Below are positions 34,842-43,584 of a stretch of 64,000 nt of DNA, piece by piece. The notes beneath the pieces were generated by a model. The model did not search any database. It had not been told where the DNA came from and saw only the letters and a program-made list of their open reading frames with translations. Source of the DNA: Saccharopolyspora sp. SCSIO 74807. GTDB lineage: Bacteria; Actinomycetota; Actinomycetes; Mycobacteriales; Pseudonocardiaceae. The translations under genes and the position numbers were made by a program. Positions within the stretch are counted from its first letter, which is position 1; the number at the start of each line of letters is the position of its first letter. The stretch spans positions 5,363,501-5,427,500 of the forward strand of contig NZ_CP146100.1 of assembly GCF_037023755.1 (NCBI RefSeq), read 5' to 3'.

Positions 34842-35141
34842 ATGGTTTCGAAAGACGACGCCAACCGCGCCGCTGAACAATTTTTGGCGGAGGTTTACGG
34901 CGACGATGCGGTTGGGTCCACGATCGTCATCGAAGGAATCGGCGAGGTCCCCAACGCATGGATCGTGGCATTCGACCTGGCCGACAGCGACACGGATGAT
35001 CCGACCCAGTTGCCGATGGTGCGGAACATCATCGTCCCCAAGGACGGCACTCCCGCGCACCTGCCACCGACAGCGCTTCCGATCCCGAAGTATCTGTCCA
35101 TGGTCGAGTCCGGAGAATGGAACTGGGTCGGCGCGCCATAA
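34842..35141 (+). CDS. Imm35-like immunity protein
   Basis: A 99-residue acidic soluble protein. The pattern MVSKDDANRAAEQFLAEVYG, a central IGEVPNAWIVAFDLADS, NIIVPKDGTPAHLPPT and the C-terminal YLSMVESGEWNW fit Imm35/YrhB-type immunity proteins, which bind and block a cognate toxin. Its place 30 bases after a papain-like toxin gene supports the role. ATG 34842 was taken as start; GAGGAG is 11 bases upstream, and a GTG at 34812 is possible. Specific pairing is inferred from position only. Confidence 0.65.
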   Translation: MVSKDDANRAAEQFLAEVYGDDAVGSTIVIEGIGEVPNAWIVAFDLADSDTDDPTQLPMVRNIIVPKDGTPAHLPPTALPIPKYLSMVESGEWNWVGAP

Positions 35142-35151
35142 TTCCGACCCC

Positions 35152-35373
35152 ACCCTGCCCCTGACGATTCATGCCTGCTGCCTGGTGACATCCAGGTTCG
35201 GCAAGCCGAGCGGGTCGGTCCGGTCACTCGGCTGGCACGCGGGCCAGCGCCTGAAGATCCGCGCACTGGCCGGCTCGGTGCTGGTGGCGGTCACCAGCCC
35301 GAAATCGCCGACCCGGGAATCGCTGCGCCGCCTGGTTCTCCCCAGGCGGCGCAGCGGTCGTGGTGCCGGGTGA
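35152..35373 (+). pseudogene. AbrB-like DNA-binding relic
   Basis: A frame without a start reads VRSLGWHAGQRLKIRALAGS, then VLVAVTSPKSPTRESLRRLV. This resembles the RALGW-APGTRLDIRE region of small actinobacterial AbrB/MazE-like proteins. The second strand pair of the fold is missing. It is likely the end of a broken gene. Assignment is weak. Confidence 0.3.
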
Positions 35374-35376
35374 TCG

Positions 35377-36396
35377 TCAGCGCAGCGTGGCTTCGACGAT
35401 GGAGTACGGCGTCGGGGTTTCCACGATGCGGTCCAGGGTGAAACCGGCCCGGTCGAGCAGCACCCGGTATTCCTCGGCGCTGCGCTCCTGACCGGTCAGC
35501 ATCCCGAGCATGGTCAGGTCCATCATCTTGCTCAGGTGCGGGAGGTCGTCCGCGGGAACGACGCCTTCGAGCAGCAGCACCCGCGCCCCGGAATCGGCCG
35601 CCGCGGCGATCGAACCGAGGATGCGCAGGCTCGACTCGTCGTCCCAGTCGTGCAGGATGTAGGACAGCACGTAGACATCGGCGGTCGGAACCGATTCGAA
35701 GAAGTCGCCGGCGACGACCTCGACCCGGTCCGCCAACCCGTTGCGGGCCAGGCTGTCCCGCGCGCCGGACACGATCGCCGGAAGGTCGAAGACGATCCCG
35801 AGCCGGTCCGGGTCCGCCCCCAGCAGCTCGGCCAGGACGTTGCCGCTGGCACCGCCGATGTCGGCGACGACCTTGCCCTCGGGCAGGACGTAGCCGTCGA
35901 ACATGCCCGTCCGCAGGCTCGAGCTGAACTCCGTCATCGCCCGGTTCTGCAGCTCGGCGCGGTCGGAATCGGCCGCGATCCAGTCGAAGAACGGTTCGCC
36001 GAGGTGGACGTCGGCTGCCGGTCGGCCGGTGCGCGCGGCGGTGAGCAACTCGCTGAACGGGAGGTAGTGCGTCTCCATCCAGTAGCAGATCGCGTTGTAC
36101 ATCGACGAGGGGTGCTCGCGGGAAAGGATCGCGCCCAGCTCCGTGACGCGGACCCGGTCCCCCTCGCTGCTGAACACGCCCAGCGGGGTCAAGGATCGGA
36201 TCAGCCGGTGCAGCGCGCCCGGATCGGCTCCGGCGCGCTCGGCGAGCACGTTCACCGGCAGCGGGCCGTCGTTCGCCAGCATGGTCGGCACATCCAGCTT
36301 CGCCACCGCGTACAGCGCCTGCGACACCTGGAAACCGGCCATCAGGCGGCTGATCTGGGCGGTCGGCGGCGGGGTGGGATGGCTTTCCGAGGTCAT
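35377..36396 (-). CDS. Class I O-methyltransferase, acetylserotonin-type
   Basis: A 339-residue SAM-dependent O-methyltransferase of the plant-like type common in actinobacterial secondary metabolism. The N-terminal 100 residues are the dimerisation winged helix (YAVAKLDVPTMLANDGPLPV). The SAM site is VVADIGGASGNVLAELL, and the catalytic base is the His of LSYILHDWDDESS. The start at ATG 36396 follows a GAGGATCG element. It stands alone between a toxin-immunity relic and the amine-catabolism operon, and no biosynthetic genes surround it. A substrate with a phenol or hydroxyl group is expected; its identity is unknown. Confidence 0.9.
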   Translation of the reverse strand: MTSESHPTPPPTAQISRLMAGFQVSQALYAVAKLDVPTMLANDGPLPVNVLAERAGADPGALHRLIRSLTPLGVFSSEGDRVRVTELGAILSREHPSSMYNAICYWMETHYLPFSELLTAARTGRPAADVHLGEPFFDWIAADSDRAELQNRAMTEFSSSLRTGMFDGYVLPEGKVVADIGGASGNVLAELLGADPDRLGIVFDLPAIVSGARDSLARNGLADRVEVVAGDFFESVPTADVYVLSYILHDWDDESSLRILGSIAAAADSGARVLLLEGVVPADDLPHLSKMMDLTMLGMLTGQERSAEEYRVLLDRAGFTLDRIVETPTPYSIVEATLR

Positions 36397-36601
36397 CGAT
36401 CCTCCGAGTTCGGGGTCGCGCGGGCGAACTTCCGGCCGGCTCGCACCGGAAAGTTCCTTGATCGACAACCTATCGGCACCCGCTGCCGAACGTCCACGCA
36501 CGTGCGCGACCAACAGCCCCCAACACGCCGGCCGACCTGAGATGATCTTGATGTGGCTGCGCCACGGCAACCATCCGAAGAACTGCGATACGCACCGCTA
36601 G

Positions 36602-37384
36602 TCACAATTCCTCGGTGAGGAGCAGTTCGAACTCCTCCCTGGTCGCGGCGAGATGCCGGGTCATCTCTACCGCCGCTCGGTCCGGGTCTCGATCCCGGAC
36701 GGCGGCGAGCACCAGCGCATGCCCCTGCACGCAGGACCCTTTGAGGAACTGGAAACCCAGGAGGTCGACCGGCGCGAACATCTTGACCCTGGCGTCTTCG
36801 ACGGCGACCGCGAGCTCGTGGTTCCCGGAAGCACGCGCGACCGCGAGGTGGAACGCCGTGTCCGCATTGCGGGAGTCGTGCAGCGCCTCGGACGCTTCGA
36901 GCTCGGCCTGCGCCTGTTCCATCGCGGCGAGGTCCTCGTCGCTGCGCCGTTCGGCGGCGAAGCGTGCCGCGGCGCTGTCGATCACGGCGCGGAACTCGAC
37001 GAGCGCCACGATGGCACCCGCCCGTTCGCGGACGTCCTGGCGGATCCGCCACGCCTCGACCATCGAGGCCTGCACGAACGCTCCACCGCGGGCACCGCGG
37101 CGGATGGCGATCTGCCCACTGCCCTCCAGGATCCGCAGCGCCTGGCGCAGCGTGTCCCGTGCGACCCCGAGCTGTTCGGCCAGCTGCCGCTCCGGGGGAA
37201 GACGGTCCCCGGGCCGGATACGTCCCAGCGTCATCTCCCGCCGGAGATGATCGACGATGGCCTGGTAGCCGGAAATGGCCCGCGGCGACGTGGCTGCAGC
37301 CGAGGTGTCCGGGATGGCCTGCGCTGCCGAGTCGGCCGGGCTTCCCGAGGCGGCTGAGACGTCACCGGCCCGCTTGCTCGTCAC
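36602..37384 (-). CDS. FadR-subfamily GntR regulator
   Basis: A 260-residue regulator. Residues 40-105 form the GntR winged helix (GRIRPGDRLPPERQLAEQLG, then VARDTLRQALRILEGSGQI). The C-terminal helical FCD domain has the metal-binding pattern D-x4-H (DTAFHLAVARASGNHEL) and a later His (MTRHLAATREEF). The first 35 residues are a variable Ala/Ser-rich extension. It starts 19 bases after the aldehyde dehydrogenase gene, so it is the last gene of the gamma-glutamylation operon and probably represses it. A CTAG-centred imperfect palindrome at 42164-42178 before the operon is a candidate operator. Confidence 0.9.
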   Translation of the reverse strand: MTSKRAGDVSAASGSPADSAAQAIPDTSAAATSPRAISGYQAIVDHLRREMTLGRIRPGDRLPPERQLAEQLGVARDTLRQALRILEGSGQIAIRRGARGGAFVQASMVEAWRIRQDVRERAGAIVALVEFRAVIDSAAARFAAERRSDEDLAAMEQAQAELEASEALHDSRNADTAFHLAVARASGNHELAVAVEDARVKMFAPVDLLGFQFLKGSCVQGHALVLAAVRDRDPDRAAVEMTRHLAATREEFELLLTEEL

Positions 37385-37403
37385 GCTCGCACCCCGCTCG
37401 GAC

Positions 37404-38846
37404 TCAGAGGGGAAGACCGGGCGCGTCGGTTCCCACGATCCTCTTGCCGAGGAAGAACTCTAGCAGTTCAGCGTCCCCGTGCCCCCCGATACCGGAGCTG
37501 CCGAAGAAGCTCTGCGCCGAGTGCGGCGACATGTCCAGCACGCTCGTCCCGTTGACCTTCACCTCTCCGGCGACGAGCCGGGCACCGAGCGCACCTGCCT
37601 CGTCGATGTCCTCGGAGAAGACGTATCCGGCGAGTCCCACCTGGCCGGAATTCGCGCGGCGCACCGCATCCTCGGGTTCGTCGAAGGCCTCGATCGTGAG
37701 TAGTGGGCCGAAGATCTCCGAGTCCGGCTCGACGGCTTCGCCGACGGCGAGCGTCGGGGGAAAGAAGAAGCCTTCGTCGGGCGTCGGGCCTGTCTCGACG
37801 ATCGTGGCGCCGCGGGCGGCGAGGACATCGCGCTGCGCGGTCAGCTGCTGCCGCCGTCCCTCGAAGGCGACGGGCCCGAGCGTCGTCGTGTCGTCGAGGC
37901 TGGAACCGATCCGCAGCGTGGCGAGTTCCGCGCGCAGCCCCTCGACGAGCCTGTCACGCACCGCGCGCGACGCGAGGACCCGCCGCGGTGCCTCGCACCA
38001 CTGGCCGGAGAGCTTCATGGCGCCGCCCGCGAGCGCCTTTGCGGTGACCTCGACATCGGCGTCCGGCAACACGATCGCCGGGTTGTTCGAGCCGAGCTCG
38101 AGGCGGAGCTTGGCGAAGCGGGGTGCGGCGGCGGCCGCGATGGCGCGGCCGGTCGGAGTGGAGCCGGTCATCGAGATCGCGGCGATCCGCTCGTCCTCGA
38201 CGAGCCGGGATCCAGCCTCCGCGCCGCCGAGCACCAGGTTCACGACGCCGTCGGGAATGCCCGCTTCGGCGGCCGCTTCCGCGACGAGCAGCGCGCTCCA
38301 CGGCGAGGCCGGTGACGGTTTCATGACGGCGCTCGCGCCGGCCGCGAGTGCGAAACCGAGCTTCTTGACGGCCATCGCCGAGGGTGCGTTCCAGGGCATC
38401 AGGAGGGCGGCGGGGCCCCACGGCACGCGGTGGATGCGCACGTCCCGGCCGTCCGCGGGCAGGGCCGCGGCGTCGCCGAGCGCGAGCGCCCGGTCCGCGG
38501 CGGAGCGCACGGTGTCGCCGTTGCTGGACGCGAACAGCCGGGTCACCGAGATCGGCACGCCCGAGTTGATCGCGTCGAGGCGGGCGATCTCGTCGGCACG
38601 GGCGTCCAGACCGTCGGCGAGGGCCCGCAGGAACGGTGCGCGCCTCTCGGCGCCGAGCGAGGACCAGCGCCCGTCGGCATGTGCACCGGCCGCGGCGCCG
38701 ACGGCCCGGTCGATCTGCTCGCTCGACGACGAGCGACTCGGTGCGAGTTCGGCGCCGGTGTTCGGGTCGCGCAGCGATGCTCCGTCGTCGGTGCGGCTCT
38801 GCTCGGCGCGGCCGTCGATCCAGGTGCACGGGGAGGGAAAGGTCAT
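37404..38846 (-). CDS. NAD(P)-dependent aldehyde dehydrogenase
   Basis: A 480-residue aldehyde dehydrogenase. Cofactor and catalytic motifs are present: VPWGPAALLMPWNAPSAMAV, ISMTGSTPTGRAI, the general-base Glu in LELGSNNPAIVL and the nucleophile Cys in SGQWCEAPRRV. The usual LELGG reads LELGS. In the operon it lies five bases after the glutamine-synthetase-like gene. It would oxidise a gamma-glutamyl-amino-aldehyde to the acid, as PuuC does in putrescine breakdown. The start ATG 38846 follows GGGAGG in the end of the upstream gene. Confidence 0.92.
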   Translation of the reverse strand: MTFPSPCTWIDGRAEQSRTDDGASLRDPNTGAELAPSRSSSSEQIDRAVGAAAGAHADGRWSSLGAERRAPFLRALADGLDARADEIARLDAINSGVPISVTRLFASSNGDTVRSAADRALALGDAAALPADGRDVRIHRVPWGPAALLMPWNAPSAMAVKKLGFALAAGASAVMKPSPASPWSALLVAEAAAEAGIPDGVVNLVLGGAEAGSRLVEDERIAAISMTGSTPTGRAIAAAAAPRFAKLRLELGSNNPAIVLPDADVEVTAKALAGGAMKLSGQWCEAPRRVLASRAVRDRLVEGLRAELATLRIGSSLDDTTTLGPVAFEGRRQQLTAQRDVLAARGATIVETGPTPDEGFFFPPTLAVGEAVEPDSEIFGPLLTIEAFDEPEDAVRRANSGQVGLAGYVFSEDIDEAGALGARLVAGEVKVNGTSVLDMSPHSAQSFFGSSGIGGHGDAELLEFFLGKRIVGTDAPGLPL

Positions 38847-38851
38847 GCTCG

Positions 38852-40222
38852 TCAGATCCGATCGAAATAGCGCTGCAGGTCCCATTGCGTCACCGTGGAT
38901 TGGTAGACGCGCCACTCCAACTCGGCGAGGTGGCGGAAGTGCGATGTGTTCTCTTCACCGATGAGCCGGCGGACGAAATCGGACGTCGCGAACATCTCGG
39001 CTGCCTCGGCGAGCTGCGTGGGCATGGCCGCGTCGATCTCCCCGTCGTAGGCGTTGCCCACCGTCATCGCGGGCGGTGTCGCCGAACGTGCGATGCCGTC
39101 GCGGGCGGAGGCGAGCACCCCGCCCAGGGTCAGATAGGGATTGGTGTCTGCGCCGGGTATCCGGTATTCCACACGCAGGGCGGACGACGTGTGCCCGACG
39201 ATCCGCGCTGAGACCGACCGGTTCTGCACCGCCCATGTCCGGCCGTACCCCGCGATCTCCTGTGAGTTGGTGCGCCGGTAGGAGTTGACGGTCGGCGCGT
39301 ACCAGGCCATGAACGCGGGGGTGTGCTCGAGCATCCCGGCGACGGCCGAACGCAGCGTGTCGCTCATGCGGTGCTCGGCGTCGGCGTTCCAGAAGACCGA
39401 CCCACCCGCGTCGTCGAGCAGCGAAAGGTGCACGTGGCAGGACGAGCCGGGCTGGTCGTTGAGCGGGCGCGCCATGAACGTCACCGACATGCCCGCTGCC
39501 ACCGCGCTGTCGCGCACGGCGAGCTTGTAGAGCGCGTGCCGGTCGGCCATCTCGAGCGGGTCGCCGTAGGCGAAGGTCATCTCCCACTGCCCGGTTCCCC
39601 ATTCGGACTGCCCCGCCTCCACCTCGATACCGCTGTCCCGCAGGTCGCGACGCAACTTCTGGAAGAAGGGCTCGTAGCCGTTGCCCTCGTGGATCATGAA
39701 GTCGCTCGGCGTGAGGGTCGTGGGGTCCAGGTCGTCCCGAAAGTCGCTCTTGCGCAGCGCACGAGGGTTGTTCGCGAACAGGTAGAACTCCAGCTCGGTA
39801 CCGGCCTGCGGCGAGTAGCCCATGTCCCGGTACCTGGCGAGCTCCTTCTTGAGCAGCACGCGCGGCGAGATGTCGAGCGGTTCGCCGGTCGTGGGCCACA
39901 CGGGGTCGGCCATGCAGATGGCGACTCCCTGCAGCCACGCGGCTCGGCGCAGCGTGCCGACGTCGGGGATGAGCGCCACGTCGGGTGCGCCGTTGTGCAT
40001 GCTGCAGACGGCGAGGACGCCCGCGCCGATGAGGTCGAAGGACTGCTCGACGTCCCAGGCCCACGCGCAGGTGCAGATCTCGACGCCGCACTCCAGGATG
40101 CCGGGGAAGCGCTCCGCGGGAACCCGCCGTCCCACCAGGCGGCCCTGCAGGTCCGGGGTCGCGACGATCACCGTGTGGATGCCCGCTCCTTCGAGCTGGC
40201 GCGGGTCAAGGAGAGGGGTCAT
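38852..40222 (-). CDS. Glutamine-synthetase-like gamma-glutamyl-amine ligase
   Basis: A 456-residue enzyme of the PuuA/GlnA3/GlnA4 group. It keeps the ATP/metal motifs ELEFYLFANNP, GQSEWGTGQWEM, SCHVHLSLLDD, NSYRRTNSQEIAGYG and the C-terminal VEYRIPGADTNPYL, but lacks the Tyr loop of adenylylated glutamine synthetases. Such enzymes couple glutamate to an amine, for example putrescine or ethanolamine, as the first catabolic step. Its partners here are an SDR in place of an amine oxidase, an aldehyde dehydrogenase and a GATase-type hydrolase. This layout resembles the GlnA4 ethanolamine pathway more than the putrescine pathway. Start ATG 40222 overlaps the SDR stop by four bases. Confidence 0.88.
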   Translation of the reverse strand: MTPLLDPRQLEGAGIHTVIVATPDLQGRLVGRRVPAERFPGILECGVEICTCAWAWDVEQSFDLIGAGVLAVCSMHNGAPDVALIPDVGTLRRAAWLQGVAICMADPVWPTTGEPLDISPRVLLKKELARYRDMGYSPQAGTELEFYLFANNPRALRKSDFRDDLDPTTLTPSDFMIHEGNGYEPFFQKLRRDLRDSGIEVEAGQSEWGTGQWEMTFAYGDPLEMADRHALYKLAVRDSAVAAGMSVTFMARPLNDQPGSSCHVHLSLLDDAGGSVFWNADAEHRMSDTLRSAVAGMLEHTPAFMAWYAPTVNSYRRTNSQEIAGYGRTWAVQNRSVSARIVGHTSSALRVEYRIPGADTNPYLTLGGVLASARDGIARSATPPAMTVGNAYDGEIDAAMPTQLAEAAEMFATSDFVRRLIGEENTSHFRHLAELEWRVYQSTVTQWDLQRYFDRI

Positions 40223-40989
40223 CGCGTCAACCACCCGCCGTCCACCGGCAATTCGATGCCGTCGATCCAGGCCGCCTCGTCCGAGAGCAGCCACGAGATC
40301 GCCGAAGCCACGTCGGCCGGCGTTCCGACCCGGCGCACGAGCAGGCGCTGTCCCAGGAACTCCATGGCCTCGGGGCTCGTGACGTCCTCGTAGGAGAAGA
40401 AGTCCGTCGCGATGGGTCCCGGCGCGACGCAGTTGACGCGGATGTTCTTTGGGGCGAGTTCGACGGCGAGCGCCTTGGTGAGTGCGGGTACGCCGCCCTT
40501 GCTCGCGTTGTAATGCGGCTGCGCGGTGCTGCCGCTGGTCACGACCACGGACGCCTCGACGGTGGAGAGGTTGACGATCGCGCCGCCCCCGGCGGCATCG
40601 AGGTGCGGGGCCACCTCCTGCGCGACCAGGAACTGGCCCTTGAGGTTGACGTCGAGCACGAGGTCCCAGGCGTCGTCGGTGAGGTCGGACAGCGAGTGCG
40701 GAGTCACCAAGCCCGCATTGTTGACGAGCAGGTCGAGCGATCCCCACGCCGCGGCCGCGGCCTCGGCGGCGGCCCGGATGCCGGAGCGCTCACGCACGTC
40801 GACGGCGGCGGACAGCGCCGTACCGCCATCGGCCTCGACGAGTTCCGCGGTTTCCCGGGCAGCGTCGCCGTTGACGTCGGTCGCCATGATCCTCGCGCCC
40901 TCGCCCGCCAGGCGCAGCGCGGTCTCCCGGCCGATACCGCCGCCTGAGCCGGTGATGAAGACCGATCGGCCGGCATGTCGTTCGCTCAT
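40219..40989 (-). CDS. SDR-family dehydrogenase
   Basis: A 256-residue classical short-chain dehydrogenase. The nucleotide motif is TGSGGGIGRETALRLA, NNAG occurs as VNNAGLVTP, the catalytic Ser lies in NLSTVEAS, and the Tyr-x3-Lys is YNASK. It lies between the GATase-type and GS-like genes with four-base overlaps on both sides, so all three are translated together. A plausible task is oxidation of a gamma-glutamyl-amino alcohol to the aldehyde used by the next enzyme. This is inferred from the operon. Confidence 0.9.
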   Translation of the reverse strand: MSERHAGRSVFITGSGGGIGRETALRLAGEGARIMATDVNGDAARETAELVEADGGTALSAAVDVRERSGIRAAAEAAAAAWGSLDLLVNNAGLVTPHSLSDLTDDAWDLVLDVNLKGQFLVAQEVAPHLDAAGGGAIVNLSTVEASVVVTSGSTAQPHYNASKGGVPALTKALAVELAPKNIRVNCVAPGPIATDFFSYEDVTSPEAMEFLGQRLLVRRVGTPADVASAISWLLSDEAAWIDGIELPVDGGWLTR

Positions 40990-41768
40990 CGTGCGACCTC
41001 CTGTGCGTTGTCGTTGCGGGTGAGCCCGGCCTTGGCGGACGCGGTGCGGGCGAGCCAGGTGAAAATCGGGTCGTTGCCGAAGGTCTCGGGATGCCACTGC
41101 ACTCCGATCGCGGACGTGCCCGCGATCTCGATGGCCTCGGCGGTGCCGTCCGGGGCACGGCCGACGACGGTCACCCCGTCGCCGGGACGGTCGACCGCCT
41201 GGTGGTGGAAGGAGTTGACTCTGGTGCGCGTGCCGTAGACGGCCGCGTGCGTGCTGCCCTCGGTGAACTCCACGTCGTGGACCCGGTGCGCACGCGGATA
41301 GGCGTAGGAGCCGTGCGACTCGCCTTCCCCGAGCTCGAGATGCTGCTGCAGCGTGCCCCCGAGCACCACGTTGAGAATCTGCTGGCCCCGGCAAACGCCG
41401 AGGATGGGGATGTCCCGCTCCAGTGCCGCGGTGACGAGGTCGGTCTCGAACTGGTCGCAGGCCGGATCCACGACCGTCGTGAAAGGACCGGGCGCCTGGC
41501 CGTACCGGCGCGGGTCGACGTCGTCCCCGCCGACCAGAACGAGCCCGTCGAGTCGCGCCACGAGCGCCCGCGCGTCGCCGTCGAGAGGCAGGTGCACCGC
41601 GAGCGCGCCTGCGCCCTGTACCGACGTGGCGAATTCGGCGAAGTAGACGTCGATGGGCGCGTCGGAGAATCCCCGCGGAGCCGTCATGATCGCCGCGCTC
41701 TTCCGGCGACCGGTCAGCCCGATCAGCGGGCTCGCCGCGGCGGCAGTCGCGTACCGAGTCGGATTCAT
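40986..41768 (-). CDS. Gamma-glutamyl-amine hydrolase, class I GATase (PuuD-like)
   Basis: A 260-residue peptidase C26/GATase. The nucleophile Cys is in ILGVCRGQQILNVVLGG, and the His-x-Glu of the triad is VQWHPETFG. The N-terminus SPLIGLTGRRK matches PuuD. It releases glutamate from the gamma-glutamylated acid at the end of the pathway. The start ATG 41768 follows GGGAG nine bases upstream. The frame stays open further upstream because the C-terminus of a broken permease gene is fused to it in frame. Confidence 0.9.
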   Translation of the reverse strand: MNPTRYATAAAASPLIGLTGRRKSAAIMTAPRGFSDAPIDVYFAEFATSVQGAGALAVHLPLDGDARALVARLDGLVLVGGDDVDPRRYGQAPGPFTTVVDPACDQFETDLVTAALERDIPILGVCRGQQILNVVLGGTLQQHLELGEGESHGSYAYPRAHRVHDVEFTEGSTHAAVYGTRTRVNSFHHQAVDRPGDGVTVVGRAPDGTAEAIEIAGTSAIGVQWHPETFGNDPIFTWLARTASAKAGLTRNDNAQEVAR

Positions 41769-41794
41769 CGGATCGAACTCCCGGTGTCGTTCGT

Positions 41795-42133
41795 GGTCGA
41801 GTTCCTGTGCGCTCAGGGCGAAATCCGCGGGATCGCGAGCTTTGACCAACAGCGCTCGCACCGCGCCGAGACCCGGCGCCAGGACGACGATCGCGAGCAG
41901 CACGTAGCCCACGTCCCCAGGTGGCTTGCCCGCGGCGCCGACGTCTTCGACGACCAACGGGAGGTTGCTGGCGATCAGTTGGGCGGCTACGGCGAGGCCC
42001 ACCGGGCCGGCGAGCGGCGCAACCGCATCACGGGCAGACCGACTCCGTTACCGACCAGGAAGCCGATCGGCATGAAGGTCACGGCGCGCGGGCCGAGGGT
42101 GCTGCTCAGCCGGTATTCGCCCTGGACGCTCAT
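41795..42133 (-). pseudogene. APC-type amino acid permease, internally deleted
   Basis: ATG 42133 follows AAGGAGG by seven bases and encodes the start of an amino-acid/amine permease (YRLSSTLGPRAVTFMPIGFL, VGNGVGLPV). The frame is lost at about 42005. A second piece in another frame reads LIASNLPLVVEDVGAA and GYVLLAIVVLAPGLGAVRAL, the last membrane helix and tail of the same type of permease. About 350 residues between them are gone. The transporter that once brought in the substrate of the gamma-glutamylation operon is therefore lost, although its promoter and ribosome binding site remain. Confidence 0.65.
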
Positions 42134-42163
42134 CGGCGAACCTCCTTCAGGAGCGTTTGGCCC

Positions 42164-42178
42164 AATAACTAGACCATT
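42164..42178. promoter_or_regulatory. Candidate operator of the FadR-type regulator
   Basis: AATAACTAGACCATT is an imperfect palindrome around CTAG and lies 31 bases before the first start codon of the operon. It is AT-rich compared with its surroundings. FadR-type regulators bind palindromes of this size. The link is positional only. Confidence 0.3.
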
Positions 42179-42363
42179 CGTCCATGGGCGCCGAAAACCC
42201 AAGGCGGGAGAGTTGACCGAACCGTTACGCGGCGCGTGCTCGCCGACGTCCGGGCCCTCCGCCGAATACTTGTCAGACGTTCGGACGACACGGCCGAGCC
42301 GCGGTCTCATGCAGCCGATCGCGTTGCCACAGCGTGGAATTCGAGCCAACCGCCCGCCTCGGC

Positions 42364-43584
42364 TCACTTCCCGCGAAGACGGCCGATTCGCTTGATCCGG
42401 TCCAGCAGGGTGCCGAGCATCATGCGCAGCGCGCTCGGCGCGGCGTGGGACCGCTGCGGTGCTTCTCCGGTGGTGGCGGCCTGGCGGACCGAGTCGGCGA
42501 ACTGCTCGAACATGCGTCGGCTGATGTCGCCTGCCAGCGCTCGGCCGAACTGGGCGATGCGGCCGGTCAGGTACACGGCCGCGTCGGCGCGGAGTTCCGT
42601 TCCCGCTGCGGTCGCATGCGCCCGCAGCGTGATGTCGGCCTGGGTTTGCGCCCCTCCGGTGTCCTGCCCCTGCGCGAGCACGCGGATCGTCCCGGTTTCC
42701 CGGTCCTGTTCGAGTACCCGGGCGACCCCGTGGAACGAGAGCTTGATGGGTCCGACCGCGACTCGCGCGCGTCCGGCGTAGAGCTGGTCGCCGAGTTCCT
42801 CGGTGAGCTCCGCGCCGGGAAGGCATCCCGCCAGCACGTGCACGTCGTCGAGCACCCGCCACACCTGATCGAACGGCAGCTCCAAGGCGGTGTCCACCTG
42901 CACCGCGATCGTCGGATCTCCCTCGGGGAGCACGATCTCCACGTTCCCGGCAGGTTCGCCCGACGGTTCTGCGTTCTCCTCGGTGACCGTGGCCGACTGG
43001 CCGCCGGAGCGGCCGACCAGCGCCCGCCGGGCGCAGTTGCCCGGCTCGGGGATTCCCTCCGGGTGCGCGGCGCGGGTTTCGGAGACGGCGGTCATGATGT
43101 TCCGGTAGCCGGTGCAGCGGCAGATCACGCCGGACAGCTCCGCGGGGAGCTCCTCGTCGGTGACCTCGGGTTCGTTGCTGAGCAGGTCGTAGGAGCTGAG
43201 CAGGAAACCCGGGGTGCAGAAACCGCATTGCAGGGCGTGGTTCCGCCCGAAGGACTCCTGCAGCGGGTGCAGGTCGTCCGGACGCCCGAGCCCTTCGACG
43301 GTGACGACCTCGGAGCCGTCGAGCTGACAGGCGAACAGCAGGCAGGCGCGGACTGCTTCGCCGTCGACCAGCACGGTGCACATCCCGCAGACCCCGTGCT
43401 CGCAGCCGACGTGGGTTCCGGTCAGTCCCAGGTGGTCGCGCAGCGCGTCCGCCAGCGTGACGCGGGCGGGGAGGTTCAGCACCGCGGGTGTGCCGTTGAC
43501 CGTGAACCGCACTTCGACGGTTTCGCCGGCTTCGGCGCGGACCGGTCGAAGGCCTTCCTGCACGGGTTCTCGTGCGCTCGTCAT
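42364..43584 (-). CDS. Iron-sulfur subunit fused to a CoxG-like domain
   Basis: A 406-residue fusion. Residues 20-185 are the two-cluster [2Fe-2S] small subunit of molybdenum hydroxylases, with GCEHGVCGMCTVLVDG and AC for one cluster and CGFCTPGF/CRCTGY for the other. Residues 215-365 form an SRPBCC/CoxG domain (VDTALELPFDQVWRVLDDVH, LAGCLPGAELTEELG). A helical tail (LRMMLGTLLDRIKRI) may touch the membrane. CoxG is thought to anchor CO dehydrogenase to the membrane and is normally a separate protein. Here the fusion would carry electrons from the FAD subunit and tether the complex. Start ATG 43584 overlaps the FAD gene stop. Confidence 0.9.
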   Translation of the reverse strand: MTSAREPVQEGLRPVRAEAGETVEVRFTVNGTPAVLNLPARVTLADALRDHLGLTGTHVGCEHGVCGMCTVLVDGEAVRACLLFACQLDGSEVVTVEGLGRPDDLHPLQESFGRNHALQCGFCTPGFLLSSYDLLSNEPEVTDEELPAELSGVICRCTGYRNIMTAVSETRAAHPEGIPEPGNCARRALVGRSGGQSATVTEENAEPSGEPAGNVEIVLPEGDPTIAVQVDTALELPFDQVWRVLDDVHVLAGCLPGAELTEELGDQLYAGRARVAVGPIKLSFHGVARVLEQDRETGTIRVLAQGQDTGGAQTQADITLRAHATAAGTELRADAAVYLTGRIAQFGRALAGDISRRMFEQFADSVRQAATTGEAPQRSHAAPSALRMMLGTLLDRIKRIGRLRGK

